From Galeruca laticollis (lineage: Eukaryota; Arthropoda; Insecta; Coleoptera; Chrysomelidae): a DNA stretch of 64,000 nt. Under the pieces are notes generated by a model. It saw nothing but the letters and a program-made list of their open reading frames with translations, was not told the DNA's origin and ran no database searches. A program made the translations under genes and the position numbers. Shown in pieces: positions 48,961-61,354 of this stretch. The DNA lies in assembly GCA_963921935.1 (NCBI GenBank), contig OY998180.1:84069139-84133138 (forward strand). The letters are read 5' to 3'. How positions within the stretch are numbered: the first letter of the stretch is position 1; each line of letters starts with the position of its first letter.

Positions 48961-50389
48961 CTGTCTTCGGGAAAAATGTAATTCCTCGCTGCATTTATCC
49001 AGGAAAGTAGATTTTGCTTGGGAAAACAGTTAAGTTTTCCCTTCCTATGTGAATTTTAATGCATCAAATTAATAGCAAATGTTATAGAAAAGGAAGATGG
49101 AGCAGCGAAAGAACGTTTACCCTTAGCGCGTCTTATGCTACTTTTAATATGAAATTTAACTTAGAATAACACTAACTACTCTAACACATATTAATGCGCA
49201 TAAGTATATGTATTGATGGGATTAAAATATACATTTAGTACAACAAATACAATATGTTTACAAAAATTAACTCAAGATGTCTAATTGGGTAATTTTTTCA
49301 ACCATCTCAGAGGCCTTTATTTTGATTGCGATTGTATTGGTTTGGAAGTATTTTGAGATCTTTACCCAATTTTTACTTTCAGAAGTTACGTGGACATTTG
49401 AGATTTAAAGAAAAATTTGGGGTTGTCCGTGACATTTTTTATTTTTCATTTTCTATAATCCTTTCAACAAAAAAATTATTTATAGTATACATTTTTCACT
49501 AATGGGTTTGTGATTGCAATGCGATGGCTGAATATTTTTTCAAAGAAATGTATGGACATATAACTAGACATAGAATTGGTTTGGTAAAAAATTTGCAACT
49601 TTTAGAATTGCAACAAATAATATTTCGAGTGGAGACGTTTGGCTAACTCTAAAGCATTGTATCGACTCTTGTAACGGAAAGAACTCTCAACATTACCAGT
49701 ACATCTTTGAACTTTTTTTATCATTGGCGTTTTAATCAACTGAAAAATCTTAGTACTTTTTTAAACTAGTTTGTAGCATATAATTTGTTTGTGGTTTTTA
49801 TCTGTAGCAATTAAAATTATTGGTGTTAGTTAACTATGAATTCGTTTTTTACAATACATTATTCTGTCGGTCTACTTTTATGTTTATACTCTCCTGTTTA
49901 CATTCTTAGCTAAGCAAATAAAAATAATCTTCAAAAGCTACAAAGCAAGAGAGGAAATCGTATTCTCTCGCAGACAAGTTAAAATTTAAAATCGTATGTG
50001 AAACATTTTAAATTTGTTCTAAAAATATTATTTGCATGTTTAATAATAAGTTGATGGTATTTTTATATTGTTGTAAGTACTGACATTGCAATATTTGTTA
50101 CACCGAAGTGCCTCATTAACCTCTACGTAGTATATATATATATATATACACTCACCGGCACGAAAAACGGGCACCCCTCTAATTTTTGAAAAATGTCAAC
50201 ATTTTACTTTACTTTTGTCACGACTTGGTACAGGTTTTCAAAGTATACTTTGTTCAGAAAATTTTTTGGGAAGTCTTTATTTTCAGAGAATCATGTTTAT
50301 GAACAATAACACAACAAAGAGAATTCTTTAATTATCATCAGAAACACAAAAAACAATAAAAACACCAGTAGTAATCACTCCTTTGTCTA

Positions 50390-50728
50390 ATTAATACTTC
50401 GTATTACCTCCTCGAACCTGTATAACGGTATTCATTATTCTAGGCATACTGTCAATTAAGTCGAAAACTTCATTTTGTGAAATTGATACCCATTCCTCTA
50501 AAAGAGCAAATCTGAGCTGATCCAGGTAAGAGGAGCAGGTACCCGGCATCGAATCCTTCTACCAAGCATGTCTCAAACATGCTCGATGGGATTTAAGTCG
50601 GGACTGTGAGCTGGCCAAGCCATTTGGAAAATGCCGACTTCGTTTAAGTCGCGGCGCGGCTTGAGGACATGCATTTTCATGCATCAGTTGAAAACTGTCA
50701 ACAATAAATGGTGCACATGGGACAATAT
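50390..50728 (-). pseudogene. Tc1-like transposase, C-terminal part
   Basis: Resumes on the far side of element H with VPCAPFIVDSFQLMHENA, then MAWPAHSPDLNPIEHVWDML (third catalytic residue, Glu) and a tail ending RIMNTVIQVRGGNTKY with a stop near 50393. The second catalytic Asp (QDNA in the family) reads HENA here. Frameshifts are present. Joined at the duplicated ATAT it continues the N-terminal part in frame. Confidence 0.82.
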
Positions 50729-53700
50729 CTATACCCGGAATGAATAGACACTTAAGTCAAAAAAAGAGAGTAGGAAAAATTTTACAGGGCGAGGTTTTAA
50801 CTTTCTGATTGAAAATTGTAAAGGCTTTTATTTGATTTTAGAGTATATATGTATGATATTATCAATAAGCTCTATATTTGCATCGGTTATATTAACGCAC
50901 TTATTAAGGAACAATGGAATAATTGACTTAAGTCATTAGGTTCAAATACAAAATTCGACTTACGTGGTTAAGCCCGATGACACATACTATTTAAGAAGTC
51001 CGTACAATAAAGATATTAACAAAATTAATTAAGTCTACAATTTACATTGTTCAATGAAATTATTTAATAAACGTTTATATGTCGATCTCGCTTGACTCTA
51101 AGTCCGGATCTACGTCTCTGACATTGGCAGCAGTCCGTAAATTCTGGTAAAAGTTATGGAAGTATTCCGGTACTAAAGGAAGTAGTGAAATTAAATCTCA
51201 TTTCTTTTCTTCACTTATTGCTAACTGTTATTCTGTAATCGGCCGCAATACAAAATTTCTTGGTTGCCTTGTTGTTCTTTTGAACGATATTGTTTTAAAT
51301 GGTTCATCATGTTGGAGTGATGTTTTATGATTAATATTGCCAAAGTCGTGTCTGTAAGAAAACCATTTCACGTCAAACCACTTGATATTCTTTCAGTCGC
51401 AATCTTTTTTTCACATAATAAGAGGTCCTTTAAGCAAAGCAACAAAATCTAAGAAATCAATCTGTTGCATTTCGACTACTCTAAATTTATTACTACTTGT
51501 ACGGACCAGTTGCATCCAGTCATGAAGATGATACACTTGTATAGCTGTTTTCTTTTTTTCTATTATAGCATGATCTAAATCTACTTCCATGTGTGAGTGA
51601 CCGGATACCATGAACTTGTGATTGATGATTTGGAGTGTTGACTTAGTATGTAATAAATATGTAAACATTGCTGCAACATGTGAATTTTTATTTTGTCCCC
51701 CACATATATCTGAATACAGACTTATTTCTGTTACATCATCAGGCAGCGCTAACAAGTATTTATAAAGGCATGAAGCTACTTGATTAGCGCCTCTTCCTGA
51801 GATTGCTTTGTGCCACATGAAATGTGTGGACAAACCAGTTGCGTTATCATGAACTGTTAAGTTAAAAGTCCATAGTTGTATTTTATAAAAAGCAACCGAT
51901 GTCTCTAGCACAGGAGTAGGGAGAAATTGCTGCATATCGAACGTAAGGCAGCGAATTTTATTATTATGAACAGATAACTGTTTGTTGACTTTTTTTCACG
52001 ATATGCTTGATCAGCAGCATATTTGTGACATTCGCGTTCTAAAATTATGTTATTTTTTAGGGTATCATCTGTAGCTATTTCGAGCTTCATCTTAAACACA
52101 TCACATGCATGGCAGGTATCCACCTTTGGCTTCTTAAATTTTAAATTTAATTTATGAAATTCTCTTCTACAAATTTTATCACTGACGGGTTATGTATGTG
52201 ACTCGGAATATAATGAATACATTTTAGAAATTGTTAGGTGTGATGGCAAGTATTTACATGTGCTCTTACGTTTTGTGTAGTGGCTTTCATATAGTGGGAA
52301 ATAATTAATATGGTTAATTACCTGGATTTTATCCGCAGAATATTTGGTTGAAGGTGCTTTCCTTCCCCTTTGTTTTGGTTCAATGATGCTGCTGGCACTG
52401 CTTCTCCTCTTTATCCCAATTAATTTTAAAAAATTATCTGAGATATCCAAAGTTTTTAGAAAACAACCTTGGCACACTGTTATTTGGTTAGAATTTACTT
52501 CGAAATGGTATTTGTATGTATACATCTTGAATCTTTGTTTTTGTGGGTCATCTACACACCGTCTTTCACTATGTTTCTCGTGTATAGTTGCTCTAAGGTC
52601 GTATGATCCTAGATTCCAGAAGTCTGCAAAAATTTTTTATCTCTGTTGTTCATCTAGTTTTTCACGACATATTTGTTTCGACAGCTGGGCAAAGGTTTCA
52701 TGCTACGTTTTACAATAGTTTTACCTGCCGCAGTCACATACTCCTGACCCAAATTTCTCTTAGTTTTCCTTTCCCGTTTTCTCTTTCGGTTTTGTGTAGG
52801 ATGTATTTGTTGTGTAATATCAAATGCAGGGGAAATAATTATTTATGTCATTCTCTTCCAATACGGCAGGAACTGAATTTTCAGGCACGAAAGTAGGGTC
52901 GGCACTTGAGCAGTCACTTAATTCACGTTTTTCTTCTGGTATATACGGTTTTTGGATGCCGGATGTGCTTGGCTGAGTTTGTGTTACTATCTCTTCCTGT
53001 TCCTCAATGCCTGTAAGTTGTTAATACACAATTATTTATAAGAATAAAAAACCATTTGAAGTATATGCACTATGCATCATTCTATTATTTGCAGTGAAAC
53101 GAAAACAAAAACTTAGTTGACATGGAGTCTCACAGACTTCCTCCTGAAGGTTGTAATTGAAAAATTAAAAATTTCACGATGCTATCCTATGAACATGTTA
53201 AAGTACACTGAATACTGAAAGCTAGACGTAGACGCCTGTATATCTGTTAGAGTGGGAGTTACAGGCCAACATATCATGGGCGGAGTCTCACAGACTCCAT
53301 GTCAGCAGAAGGGTTAAAATAATTAATATTATATGAATTTCATCGTAGCTATTCTTTATATTCAAAATGTGGTAATTTTAAAAGGTGCAAAAAATAATAT
53401 TTACTGATAAAATAAAAAAGAATACATACCAGTTTCAAGTGTAGTTAAAGCTAGATCCATTATCTTTCTACGCCTTATACTCGTAAATTTACTTTTGAAA
53501 TCCATTTCACTCTTCAACAGAAATGAATGAACTCTTAGAAAACTATTACACTCTCGAAGTAATCTCAACTAATGACAGAAAATGATTTAAAAACTGTTAT
53601 AAAATACTTGTGTCACCAATATTTATTATTTTGAAAACTATGGCGACGTGTATAAACACTTAGGTGTACATAAGTGATTTATCCAATCGCTTCTCACCAA

Positions 53701-53940
53701 ACGCGGTACAGTTATTATGACTGAACGAAAGTACTTAGATATATTTAAGTAGTTATTCCAGCCGCTTTGTTATTGAATAAAAATACAAGTTATAAAGGAC
53801 ATTCTTAAACAGTTCGACATATAAACTTATACCACTTAAGTGCTTATTCCAGTCGATGTATTACTCAAAACTATTTACTGTGTCAGAATATGTATTTTTC
53901 ATTAAAAAATGAATTAAGTGCTTATGGTCGCCGAGTCTAG
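50729..53940 (-). mobile_element. element H: 3.2 kb transposon with DUF7869-like gene
   Basis: Inserted in the Tc1 transposase frame. The ends CTATACCCGG... (50729 rightwards) and CTAGACTCGG... (53940 leftwards) form a 31-base inverted repeat with 21 matches, both reaching CACTTAA. ATAT flanks both sides (50725-50728 and 53941-53944). Palindromic ACTTAAGT-type motifs recur near both ends (50749-50759, 50925-50934, 53833-53842, 53911-53923). It carries a multi-exon-looking gene on the - strand. The superfamily is not established by me; a 4-bp duplication would be compatible with Sola-type elements. Confidence 0.7.
51411..53505 (-). pseudogene. DUF7869-like protein of element H, putative transposase
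   Basis: Exon 1 at 53505-53430 (MDFKSKFTSIRRRKIMDLAL, then TTLETG, donor GTATGT). Exon 2 starts at 53010 after TTACAG (IEEQEEIVTQTQPSTSGIQK, then an acidic disordered stretch). A basic segment follows (RKRKRERKTKRNLGQEYVTA) and a helical Cys-containing part (52525-52190, ending HLTISKMYSLYSES). CHACD (52110) and a core at 51935-51411 complete it. The core reads LWTFNLTVHDN, ISLYSDICGGQNKNSHVA and HKFMVSGHSHMEVDLDHAII then E. The wording SDxCGGQNxN...GHSxMEVDxxHxxIE is that of the insect DUF7869 family. Spaced Asp/Glu residues suggest an RNase-H-fold nuclease. Several frame breaks. That it mobilises element H is my inference. Confidence 0.65.
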
Positions 53941-53944
53941 ATAT

Positions 53945-54646
53945 AATCCTGCAGTATTTCATTTATGCACCTATCCACAGTCACAGATCCCCTGTGGACC
54001 ATGTACAATTCTGTACGCGCCTCCGAAATTACTCCAGTCCACACCATAACTGAACCCGATTGAAAACTTTGTCAAGAGTTAAACGGCACTCTGCATATCG
54101 TTCACCTTCTCTTCTCCATACTCTTTTGCGACCATTTGGGCATCGTAGAGAAAATCTGGATTCATCATTAAACAACACACATCTCCAATCGTCTGCATTC
54201 CAATTTTGATGATTCCTAGCGTATTTTAATCTCGCTACTAGATGTTCCCTGTATAGTTCTGTTACCCTTGCGGGTCTTCGAGATCTCCGATTTGCTTAAC
54301 TTAACCGTATTCTAACTATTCGTTTAGTAACATCTGCGTTCCTAACATGTTCAAGGTCGTTTCTAATCTCTAGACCAGTTAAGTGACGATTTTTGAGTGC
54401 TTATGATACAATATAGGTGACATCCCGATGAGTAGTTCTTCTCTGTGGACCGGTTCCAGGACATCGAATGTAAGAAGCTCCCGTCCCTATAAAACGTGTA
54501 AATACACGTTGCATGGTACTGTGTGAAATCACGAATCTGTTAGCCACGTAATTTTGATTTCTTCCATCTTGAATGAGAGCAACAATGGATGCAACAGTTT
54601 CTGCGCTTAAAGACATCCTCCAATTAGTACTAATTAACACAAGCAA
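53945..54646 (-). pseudogene. Tc1-like transposase, N-terminal and core part
   Basis: From 54646 the - strand reads LSAETVASIVALIQDGRNQN, YVANRFVISHSTMQRVFTRF (first helix-turn-helix), GTGPQRRTT and the second DNA-binding region (LTGLEIRNDLEHVRNADVTK). Then follow REHLVARLKYARNHQNWNAD and the first catalytic Asp in LFNDESRFSLR, then VWRREGERYAECR. Stops occur near 54401 and 54298 and one after CDCG. It ends at NEILQDY|AT, where H begins. Confidence 0.85.
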
Positions 54647-54932
54647 GTTATAAACTTTTAACTTTAGCTGACATTACCAATACTTAACAAAAATGTCATC
54701 GCGTACGCAAATGCATAGCCTACATGGAATACTTAAGTAAGGAGATGGCGATAACTATCACAGAGATTTTCGTACAATATCTGAAATATGATCAATTTGG
54801 AAGACATTTCTTGATCACAAGTCTTCAAGATTGTTGACTTAATGTGTAAAACTAAATTATAATACAAAATTAAATAATTAGTACTTTTTTATTAAAAATT
54901 AAGGGGATGCCCGTTTTTCGTGCCGGTGAGTG

Positions 54933-57050
54933 TATATATTTATATACTCGGTTTTTTTGTCGTACACTAGAAATTTACTCTGTTGTTTCTCTTAGCCATT
55001 TGAAAAGTCATTTTATACCCATCAGTTTACTGTATATTCATACACATAACAGTTTTAAAACTGAATTGTTAATTGCTGCTCAATTTTTGTTAAAACGGCA
55101 TATTATGTATTTATATATTTCTATTTTTGTTAAGTTTCAAATTTGTATTTTATCAAAACGCATTTGGCTCAAAAATAGCTTGTGATACATTTATATTAAG
55201 GTATATTTCTTGGGAGTTAGAAGAAAAAGAGAAATTACCTAATAGGTGAAAATGTTTGCATAAAATCGAACCTAAAACATTCTGTTATTCACATTAAATA
55301 TATTTGTCTTTAAGTTTAATCAAATGAAGTAATTAAATTTGTTAACAAGAACAACTTATAAGTAAGGATTTCAGCACTTGAGCAAATTTTAAATTCTTAT
55401 TGAGTGCAATTGGAGATCCGTCAATACTTATGTGACACAATGTGCAATAAATTTGCTCTTTATAATATAGCGACACTGATTTTACCTGCACAATAAAAAT
55501 GCATGTAGAATGTATGAAAAATTACATTACAGCATAATTTTATATATACCTAATAATATATTTTTTACATTAAGGCCGGCCACATACAGTCGATATTTCT
55601 TTATTTGGAATATTTATTTTGGTTTGAAATAACAAGACTCAGTTGGGAGACAATAGTCATAAGCATGTGTAACTTTCTACGACTATAATAAGCTGTTTGA
55701 TATCAGACATCGTGTGCCTAAATTTACGAGTTGACGTGCGCCGTAGCTGCAAAATGCAAAACTACTTATAAACACACGAAGCGCGTTCCATATGAAATTT
55801 ACGCATGTGTGATGCGATCTATATAAAATCTATGGAAGACTTGCATTCGAAACGGCTTTCTTTCGCGCGGAATTCCGAATGCACAGACCATTATGCGGAA
55901 TTTCAAATTGGAAAATTACTGCACGTGTGTGATAAGGTCTTTAACCTACAACGAATTGCCGAAGAAAAAATAGTAAAACGGAGAGACTTAAAATGGGATG
56001 TAAAAAGGCTAATGCAGGAGAGAAATGAGTGGAGAAGAATACCAACATACTCAGCTCCACTAAACAGCCCACACCTGTAAGGGTACAAGGATTAAGTAAG
56101 TGTGAGTCTTTGAGTAGTATGTATTTAATGCCTTCGAAATATCGAAAAAGAATTACTACTGTATGTGACCGGCTGAAGTTTGCACGTCTTTTTCTCTACA
56201 TTAAAAAACGTGTTTACTACAAATAGTTAGTTTTTTTCAGTAGTATTTGCAATTATTTTTTCAAGCGTTCTCCACATTCGTTTCTGTTTCAGTACTCATA
56301 GCTGATATTTCTTGTAATTTTAGTTATTCCATCTGCTCCATAACATGGTTACACAATTACAATTTTTTCTCATCTTTGTAGTTAAATACATTTTCGTTTT
56401 TCACTTTTTTTTAAGGTCTTCATTTTACTTTGCACCATACTTTTATTAATTCTAATTTTGTATGGTTATTTATTTCTAAGGTGATATGTTAAGACTGTTT
56501 ATTTATGATAAAATGATTAGCACTAGCCAAAGTTGCTAACAAAAAATATATATTGATCAAATTAAGCTTTTCAAGTTCAAACTAAACCTTTTTTATTCCT
56601 GCACATTCGTATTTTCAACAATTAATGGCTTTTCAAATGGGAGTTTGACTAAATCTTAGTATTAGTTGATCATTAGATATATGAATAACATTTAGAAATT
56701 CTACTTACCTGAAATTAAAAGTTAAAATACACAAAAACATACATTACGTATGTTGTCATATTTAAAATTTTTATATAAAAAAAGAAAATTAGGCAGTGTT
56801 AAGCTCAAAAATTCTATTATGTAATTAAAACTGTATATTTGGTTTTGGTAATAAAATATTTTTAAACTAATTGTTGTTTCAGTAGTGGAGTAGTTCTTGA
56901 TGTTTGTATACTTCACGTCTCATCTAATCCAAGTTAGTACCAGTAAATCGTACTCAGTATTATATTTGACTATATAAGCAATGGAAAGAGCATATTGAAT
57001 ATATAATCAGGACTAAATATTTAATTTACATATTCAAGTCGAGCAATATA
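54933..57050. other. no gene recognised
   Basis: AT-rich flank. The segment 55573-56090 is less AT-rich and begins TTAAGGCCGGCCACATACAG, suggestive of a transposon end. The 91-residue ORF at 55805-56080 has a basic helical look but no family I can name. Confidence 0.4.
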
Positions 57051-57059
57051 TTGAGGATG

Positions 57060-57304
57060 ATTTATTATGCATGATTTCATAGCATCATTGCCTGGGGTCG
57101 TGCTTATGGAAATCATTTAAACCTTTTACAAAATCATCAAAACAGAATTTTAAAAATAATCAATACGTATCAATTCATTGCAGATAAAGAACCCTTGAAC
57201 ATAGGTCAGACTTATTCTCTTGAAGGTATTAAATTTCATTATGATGAATTAAATACAAAATACGAAAATCCCATTACTAGGAATAAAAGAATAACTGTAC
57301 CCCA
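57060..57304 (+). pseudogene. CR1/Daphne-like LINE fragment (RT C-terminus)
   Basis: HSIIAWGRAYGNHLNLLQNH, QNRILKIINTYQFIADKEPL and KITxITVP-like sequence correspond to the post-RT tail of LINEs like element A (ISKLQIMQNKTIKVLYNYDS). It ends exactly where the hAT terminus starts, so the hAT element probably inserted into it. Confidence 0.6.
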
Positions 57305-57437
57305 CAATGGCGTGCCCAGGATTTAAAATAGGGGGGGGGGGGCAAACCATGCTTCATGGCCGTCCCAAATGTAAAATTTTACGATTAAAAGAAAAGGCAA
57401 ATGAAAACAAAACTTTGAGATTTTCATTATACTTAAA

Positions 57438-58060
57438 TTAAACTAATAACATTTTTCTTGGGTTTAAACTAAATTTATGCAAAACTTTCTTCACTATGCA
57501 GTCTTGATTTTCCTTCAAAAATTTTCGATGCACACTCATCAAACACAATCCAGGGAGTCTGTCATCACCCATTGTACTCCTGAGCCAGGTTTTTACCCTT
57601 TGTAGGATACTGAACAATCTTTCCACGGTAGCAGTAGCGAATGGGAAAGCACTTAATATTAGCAGTGTGTGCCTTGTTGCAGGGAAAAAAACATTAGCTT
57701 CCTCCAAAAGTGCAGCCACTTCAATGTCCTTTAATTTGTCTTCTCCTAATTTTTTTTCTTCCGCATATTGTACAACAAATCTAATTCTGCAGAGACATTA
57801 CCCAACTTATAAAATTCCATGAAAGATTCTGCATTATTTTTGAAATCTTTGAAGCCATTTTGAGTATGCTTGAAGGATGAAGATCAGTTAAAGCAAAAGC
57901 AGGTGCATTCGTTGGAGAATCTAGCATCCAAATACGAAGTTAATGAATCAAGATAGGGGATGATTATTGACCGCTTCCAGTATTCAACTGCAGAATCAGA
58001 TTACTTCTGTGTACTTGCTTTTGAGTGACTCGTGGTACTGACAACTCAACTGAAGTCAAC
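57438..58060 (-). pseudogene. hAT transposase, C-terminal part with hATC dimerisation region
   Basis: The - strand reads VPRVTQKQVHRSN (about 58040), EYWKRSIIIPYLDSLI (about 57990) and broken helical sequence. The open stretch at 57719-57438 follows: FPATRHTLLILSAFPFATAT, VERLFSILQRVKTWLRSTM, DDRLPGLCLMSVHR. The latter is the hAT C-terminal dimerisation block (ER-FS-L...K-LR). Frame changes near 57900 and 57740. Confidence 0.82.
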
Positions 58061-58074
58061 GCGCGCCTATGATT

Positions 58075-59085
58075 TGGTAAATACACACATTTCGTTGCTC
58101 CATTAAAATATCAATTTGCTGTTAGTATTAAATACTTGAATATTTTGAAAATTTTGTACCTAATTGTTAAAGTGTTAGTATTGCTGTTGTGACAATAATT
58201 ATATACATCAGTGAATTGAAAAGTGCATTTTGAACGAACTACTGTACTGTACCTAACCTAACCCATTATCGGTTGAACTTATCTCTTTACATTCGTTAAA
58301 TTTTGTGAAAGTCGGCGATGCCTAATAACTGCGGTCATTGTTTCAAGTCTGTCTCCGATCAAGAATCAGTACTTCAGTGTGACGACTGCAAGCGATCACT
58401 ACAAATGGAATGTACAGGGATATCTGCGTCTGATCGCGTAACGCGTCAGAAAGTTCGAGGTTTCAGTATTCTGTGTAATTCTTGTGTGGCCAACTTGGGA
58501 AATTTTCTCGACTTAAAGAAACTCTTTACTGATTTTAAGACTGATCTGCAGACAAAGATAGACTATCATATTGCTACTCTTACAGCCGAGTTAAATACGT
58601 TAAAAAATAAAATTGCCACTGTGGAGGCAATTAACTCCGTCGAAATCACCGACAAAATCGCGAGGCTGTCGAACGCATGGTCCGTACCAAAAATATTTTG
58701 ATTAAGGGTGTACCAGAAACTGACGGGGATTCCATCGTTAAAAAAGAATGTGACCGAGCTGCAATTAAGGAAGTGCTCGACGTTGTCGGCTGTCCCACCT
58801 CTTCGGTCACATTTTATCAAATAGGTAAACCAAATCAGCGCTATCCCCGTATGCTAAAAGTAGTCATGCCAACCGAATCAGATGCCAAATACATTCTAAA
58901 AAATAAGAAAAAGGTTTTAGAGAATCGCTCAACCAGCAAATTTTCCATTATGGATGACAAAACTCCAACACAATTGTTTCTTACAGAATTGCGCAAAGAA
59001 CTGGAAAATCGCACCAATAATGGAGAAAAGAACCTTACCATAAAATTTGTACGAGGATCACCAAAAATAGTTACATTTCGCCAAT
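58075..59085 (+). pseudogene. CR1-like LINE J, 5' UTR and ORF1
   Basis: ORF1 from 58318 has a PHD-like Cys-rich finger (CGHCFKSVSDQESVLQCDDC, then ILCNSC), a coiled-coil stretch (LKKLFTDFKTDLQTKIDYHI) and VEAINSVEITDKIARL. After a frame change at about 58675 it continues with RTKNILIKGVPETDGDSIVK, an RRM-like domain, and LRKELENRTNNGEKNLTIKF to 59085. Finger, coiled coil and RRM-like domain are the usual ORF1 of CR1-group LINEs, an RNA-binding chaperone. Confidence 0.75.
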
Positions 59086-59119
59086 AAATGCTCTTCTCAA
59101 AATTTTGAAAACTGGTTGT

Positions 59120-61354
59120 TACTTTATACTAATCTTCCTCCATATGTGCCAAATTTAAGGAATTTGTTTGTTCAGTTGATTTAATTAAACCCTCCATAAT
59201 ACGTATCAGCGAAACTTGGCTTAAGCCTTCAATTTCGGACTCAGTGGTTCAAATTGATGGCTTTACTATTTTTCGAATCGATAGACCCAACCGTCCTGGA
59301 GGGGGTGTTTGCATATACCTCTCTGATTATATAACTAGTAATTTTTCTGTATCTGAAATAGATATAACTGTCCCAAACATTGATGCTATGTGCATTAAAA
59401 TATCCAAAAGTCTCATGTCCATACACTTAGCCTGCATATATCATCCAAGCGACTCACTCTCCTTGATAAACTGGATGAGTTCTCCATGCTTGACAATCTA
59501 GTTATCATTGGGGATTTCAATTTTCCGGATATATCCTGGCCGATAATAAATATTCCTGAGGGCAATAATTCAAAAAATTTGTTTATGCAATTTATCCAAA
59601 ACTCGAATTTAACCCAAGTTGTCCATGAACCTACTAGTTTCCGACACAATAATAATCCTTCTACCCTCGATCTTATTTTGACCAATGACGAATGTTTGCT
59701 ATCATGCCTGGAGATCAGTTCACCAATAGGTAAGTCCGATCATGCAGCAATAACTGTCAATATTCAACTTAACTTACCCGCTGCTGACGATGATAAGAAT
59801 TACATGACTATCGAAGTAACAAATTTTATAAATGGCAATCGTACTCTCTCCATCAATTGGGATAACATATTAACTGATAATAAAAACTGTATACATTTAT
59901 GGAAATGTTTCTATGACACGGTAACAAAATGTTTGAATGAGAATACAAGAGAAAGAAGAATTTTCCGTAACAAATTAAAGCAATGGATCAATAGTGAAAT
60001 ACATGATTTGATAAAACAAACGAAATTTGTGGAGAAGATTTAAACGCACCAACAATAATGAAGATTTCTTAACTCACAGAAGATTCTCTAATACAATAAT
60101 TAGTCGGTTGGTTAACGCCAGAAGAGGTTTCGAGGAAAGTATTGCTAATAATGGCAACCCTAAAAAGTTTTTTAAGCACATGCGTTCCTGTCTTTCGTCT
60201 AAAGTTGGTGTCCCTTTACTTAGGAAAAGTGATGGAATATTATGTTCGTCTAATAATGAAACTACCGAAACGTTGTCCATTAATTTTTCTGAGGCTTTTA
60301 CTTCTGAACCAATTGATGACACTTTGCCTCCAATATTTGGTGCTCGTGTCTTAGAATCCCTTAGTAATATTGAATTTTCACCCCAGCAAATTAATGAAAA
60401 AATATTAAATATCAAGACGAACACTTCTCCTGGTCTTGATGGTTTGCAAGCAATGTTTCTTTAAAAATGTGAAGACTCAATTTCCTATCCACTTTCAATC
60501 ATCATGAATGGCTCTTTCACGCAATGTTCTATTCCACCAATCTGGAAATCGGATTCAGTTACTCCTATATTCAAGAAGGGCAATAAACTGGATCCAAGCA
60601 ATTACCGACCAGTGAGCCTGGTACCTATTGTTTGTAAAATTATGGAATCTATTATTAGTGAGCCCATGTCTAAGTTCCTTCTTAAACAAAATGTCATACC
60701 TCTTCACCGATATGGTTTTGTTCGAGGTCGCTCTACCATGTCGAATCTTCTTCACGGTATTAATGACTGGACAAAAGCTTTAGACAACAGAGATCCGATT
60801 GACGTCATTTATTTGGACTTCTCCAATGCCTTCGACCAAGTCCCAAAAAGAAGACTTTTATATAAATTAGATCACTTTGGCATACGGGGTAGCCTGAATT
60901 TATGGATCTTCAATTTTTTATCGGACAGGATTTTTAAAGTCAGCGTCGGCCGAGAGTTCTCCTATGACAGGCCAGTTTCTAGTGGTGTTCCACAGGGTTC
61001 CGTCCTTGGCCCATTGCTGTTTACGCAAGTGATCTTCAAATTTTGGTCTCAAACTCAGTTTCTTTTTATGCCGATGACACAAAAATATTTGCTAACCCTT
61101 TAAGAGACCATCTCACCCTCCAAAATGACCTACACACTATACAGCGGTGGTGTTTGGGCTGGTTGCTTCCCCTGAACATTAATAAATGTAATGTACTCCA
61201 CATTGGCAAGACCAATCCTAATTTATCATACAACTTAAATGGCCAGTTACTACATACGGTTACCATCATGACCTAGGCATCTTAGTGAACTCAAATTTAT
61301 CGTGGAGTGAACATGTTGTGTCCGTAAGCAACCGCGCGATATCCAGACTCTATC
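59120..61354 (+). pseudogene. CR1-like LINE J, ORF2 (EN and RT), 3' truncated
   Basis: The endonuclease has IRISETWL (near 59200), GGGVCIYLSDYI, LACIYHPSDS, LVIIGDFNFPDISWP, NPSTLDLILTN and KSDHAAITV. The RT from about 60410 has TSPGLDGL, SNYRPVSLVPIVCKIMES, YGFVRGRSTMSNLLHGI, VIYLDFSNAFDQVPKRRLLY, SGVPQGSVLGPLLF and FYADDTKIF. HHDLGILVNSNLSWSEHV and RAISRLYLIW end it at about 61354, where hAT sequence resumes. Several frameshifts. The last part of ORF2, the 3' UTR and the tail are absent, unusual for a LINE, so a deletion probably removed them with part of the hAT gene. Confidence 0.82.

Larger units (their letters stand above)
50149..54932 (-). mobile_element. Tc1-like transposon G, split by element H
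   Basis: The left end CACTCACCGGCACGAAAAAC and the inverted right end (54932 leftwards) are identical for at least 25 bases and flanked by TA, the Tc1/mariner target. Without the 50729-53940 insert the element is about 1.57 kb, a normal Tc1 length. It encodes one - strand transposase, now broken. Confidence 0.9.

Noticed and set aside
55573..56080. Possible DNA transposon beginning TTAAGGCCGGCCACATACAG with a 91-codon basic ORF
   Set aside because: No inverted partner end or target duplication could be found by eye, so no element is called.
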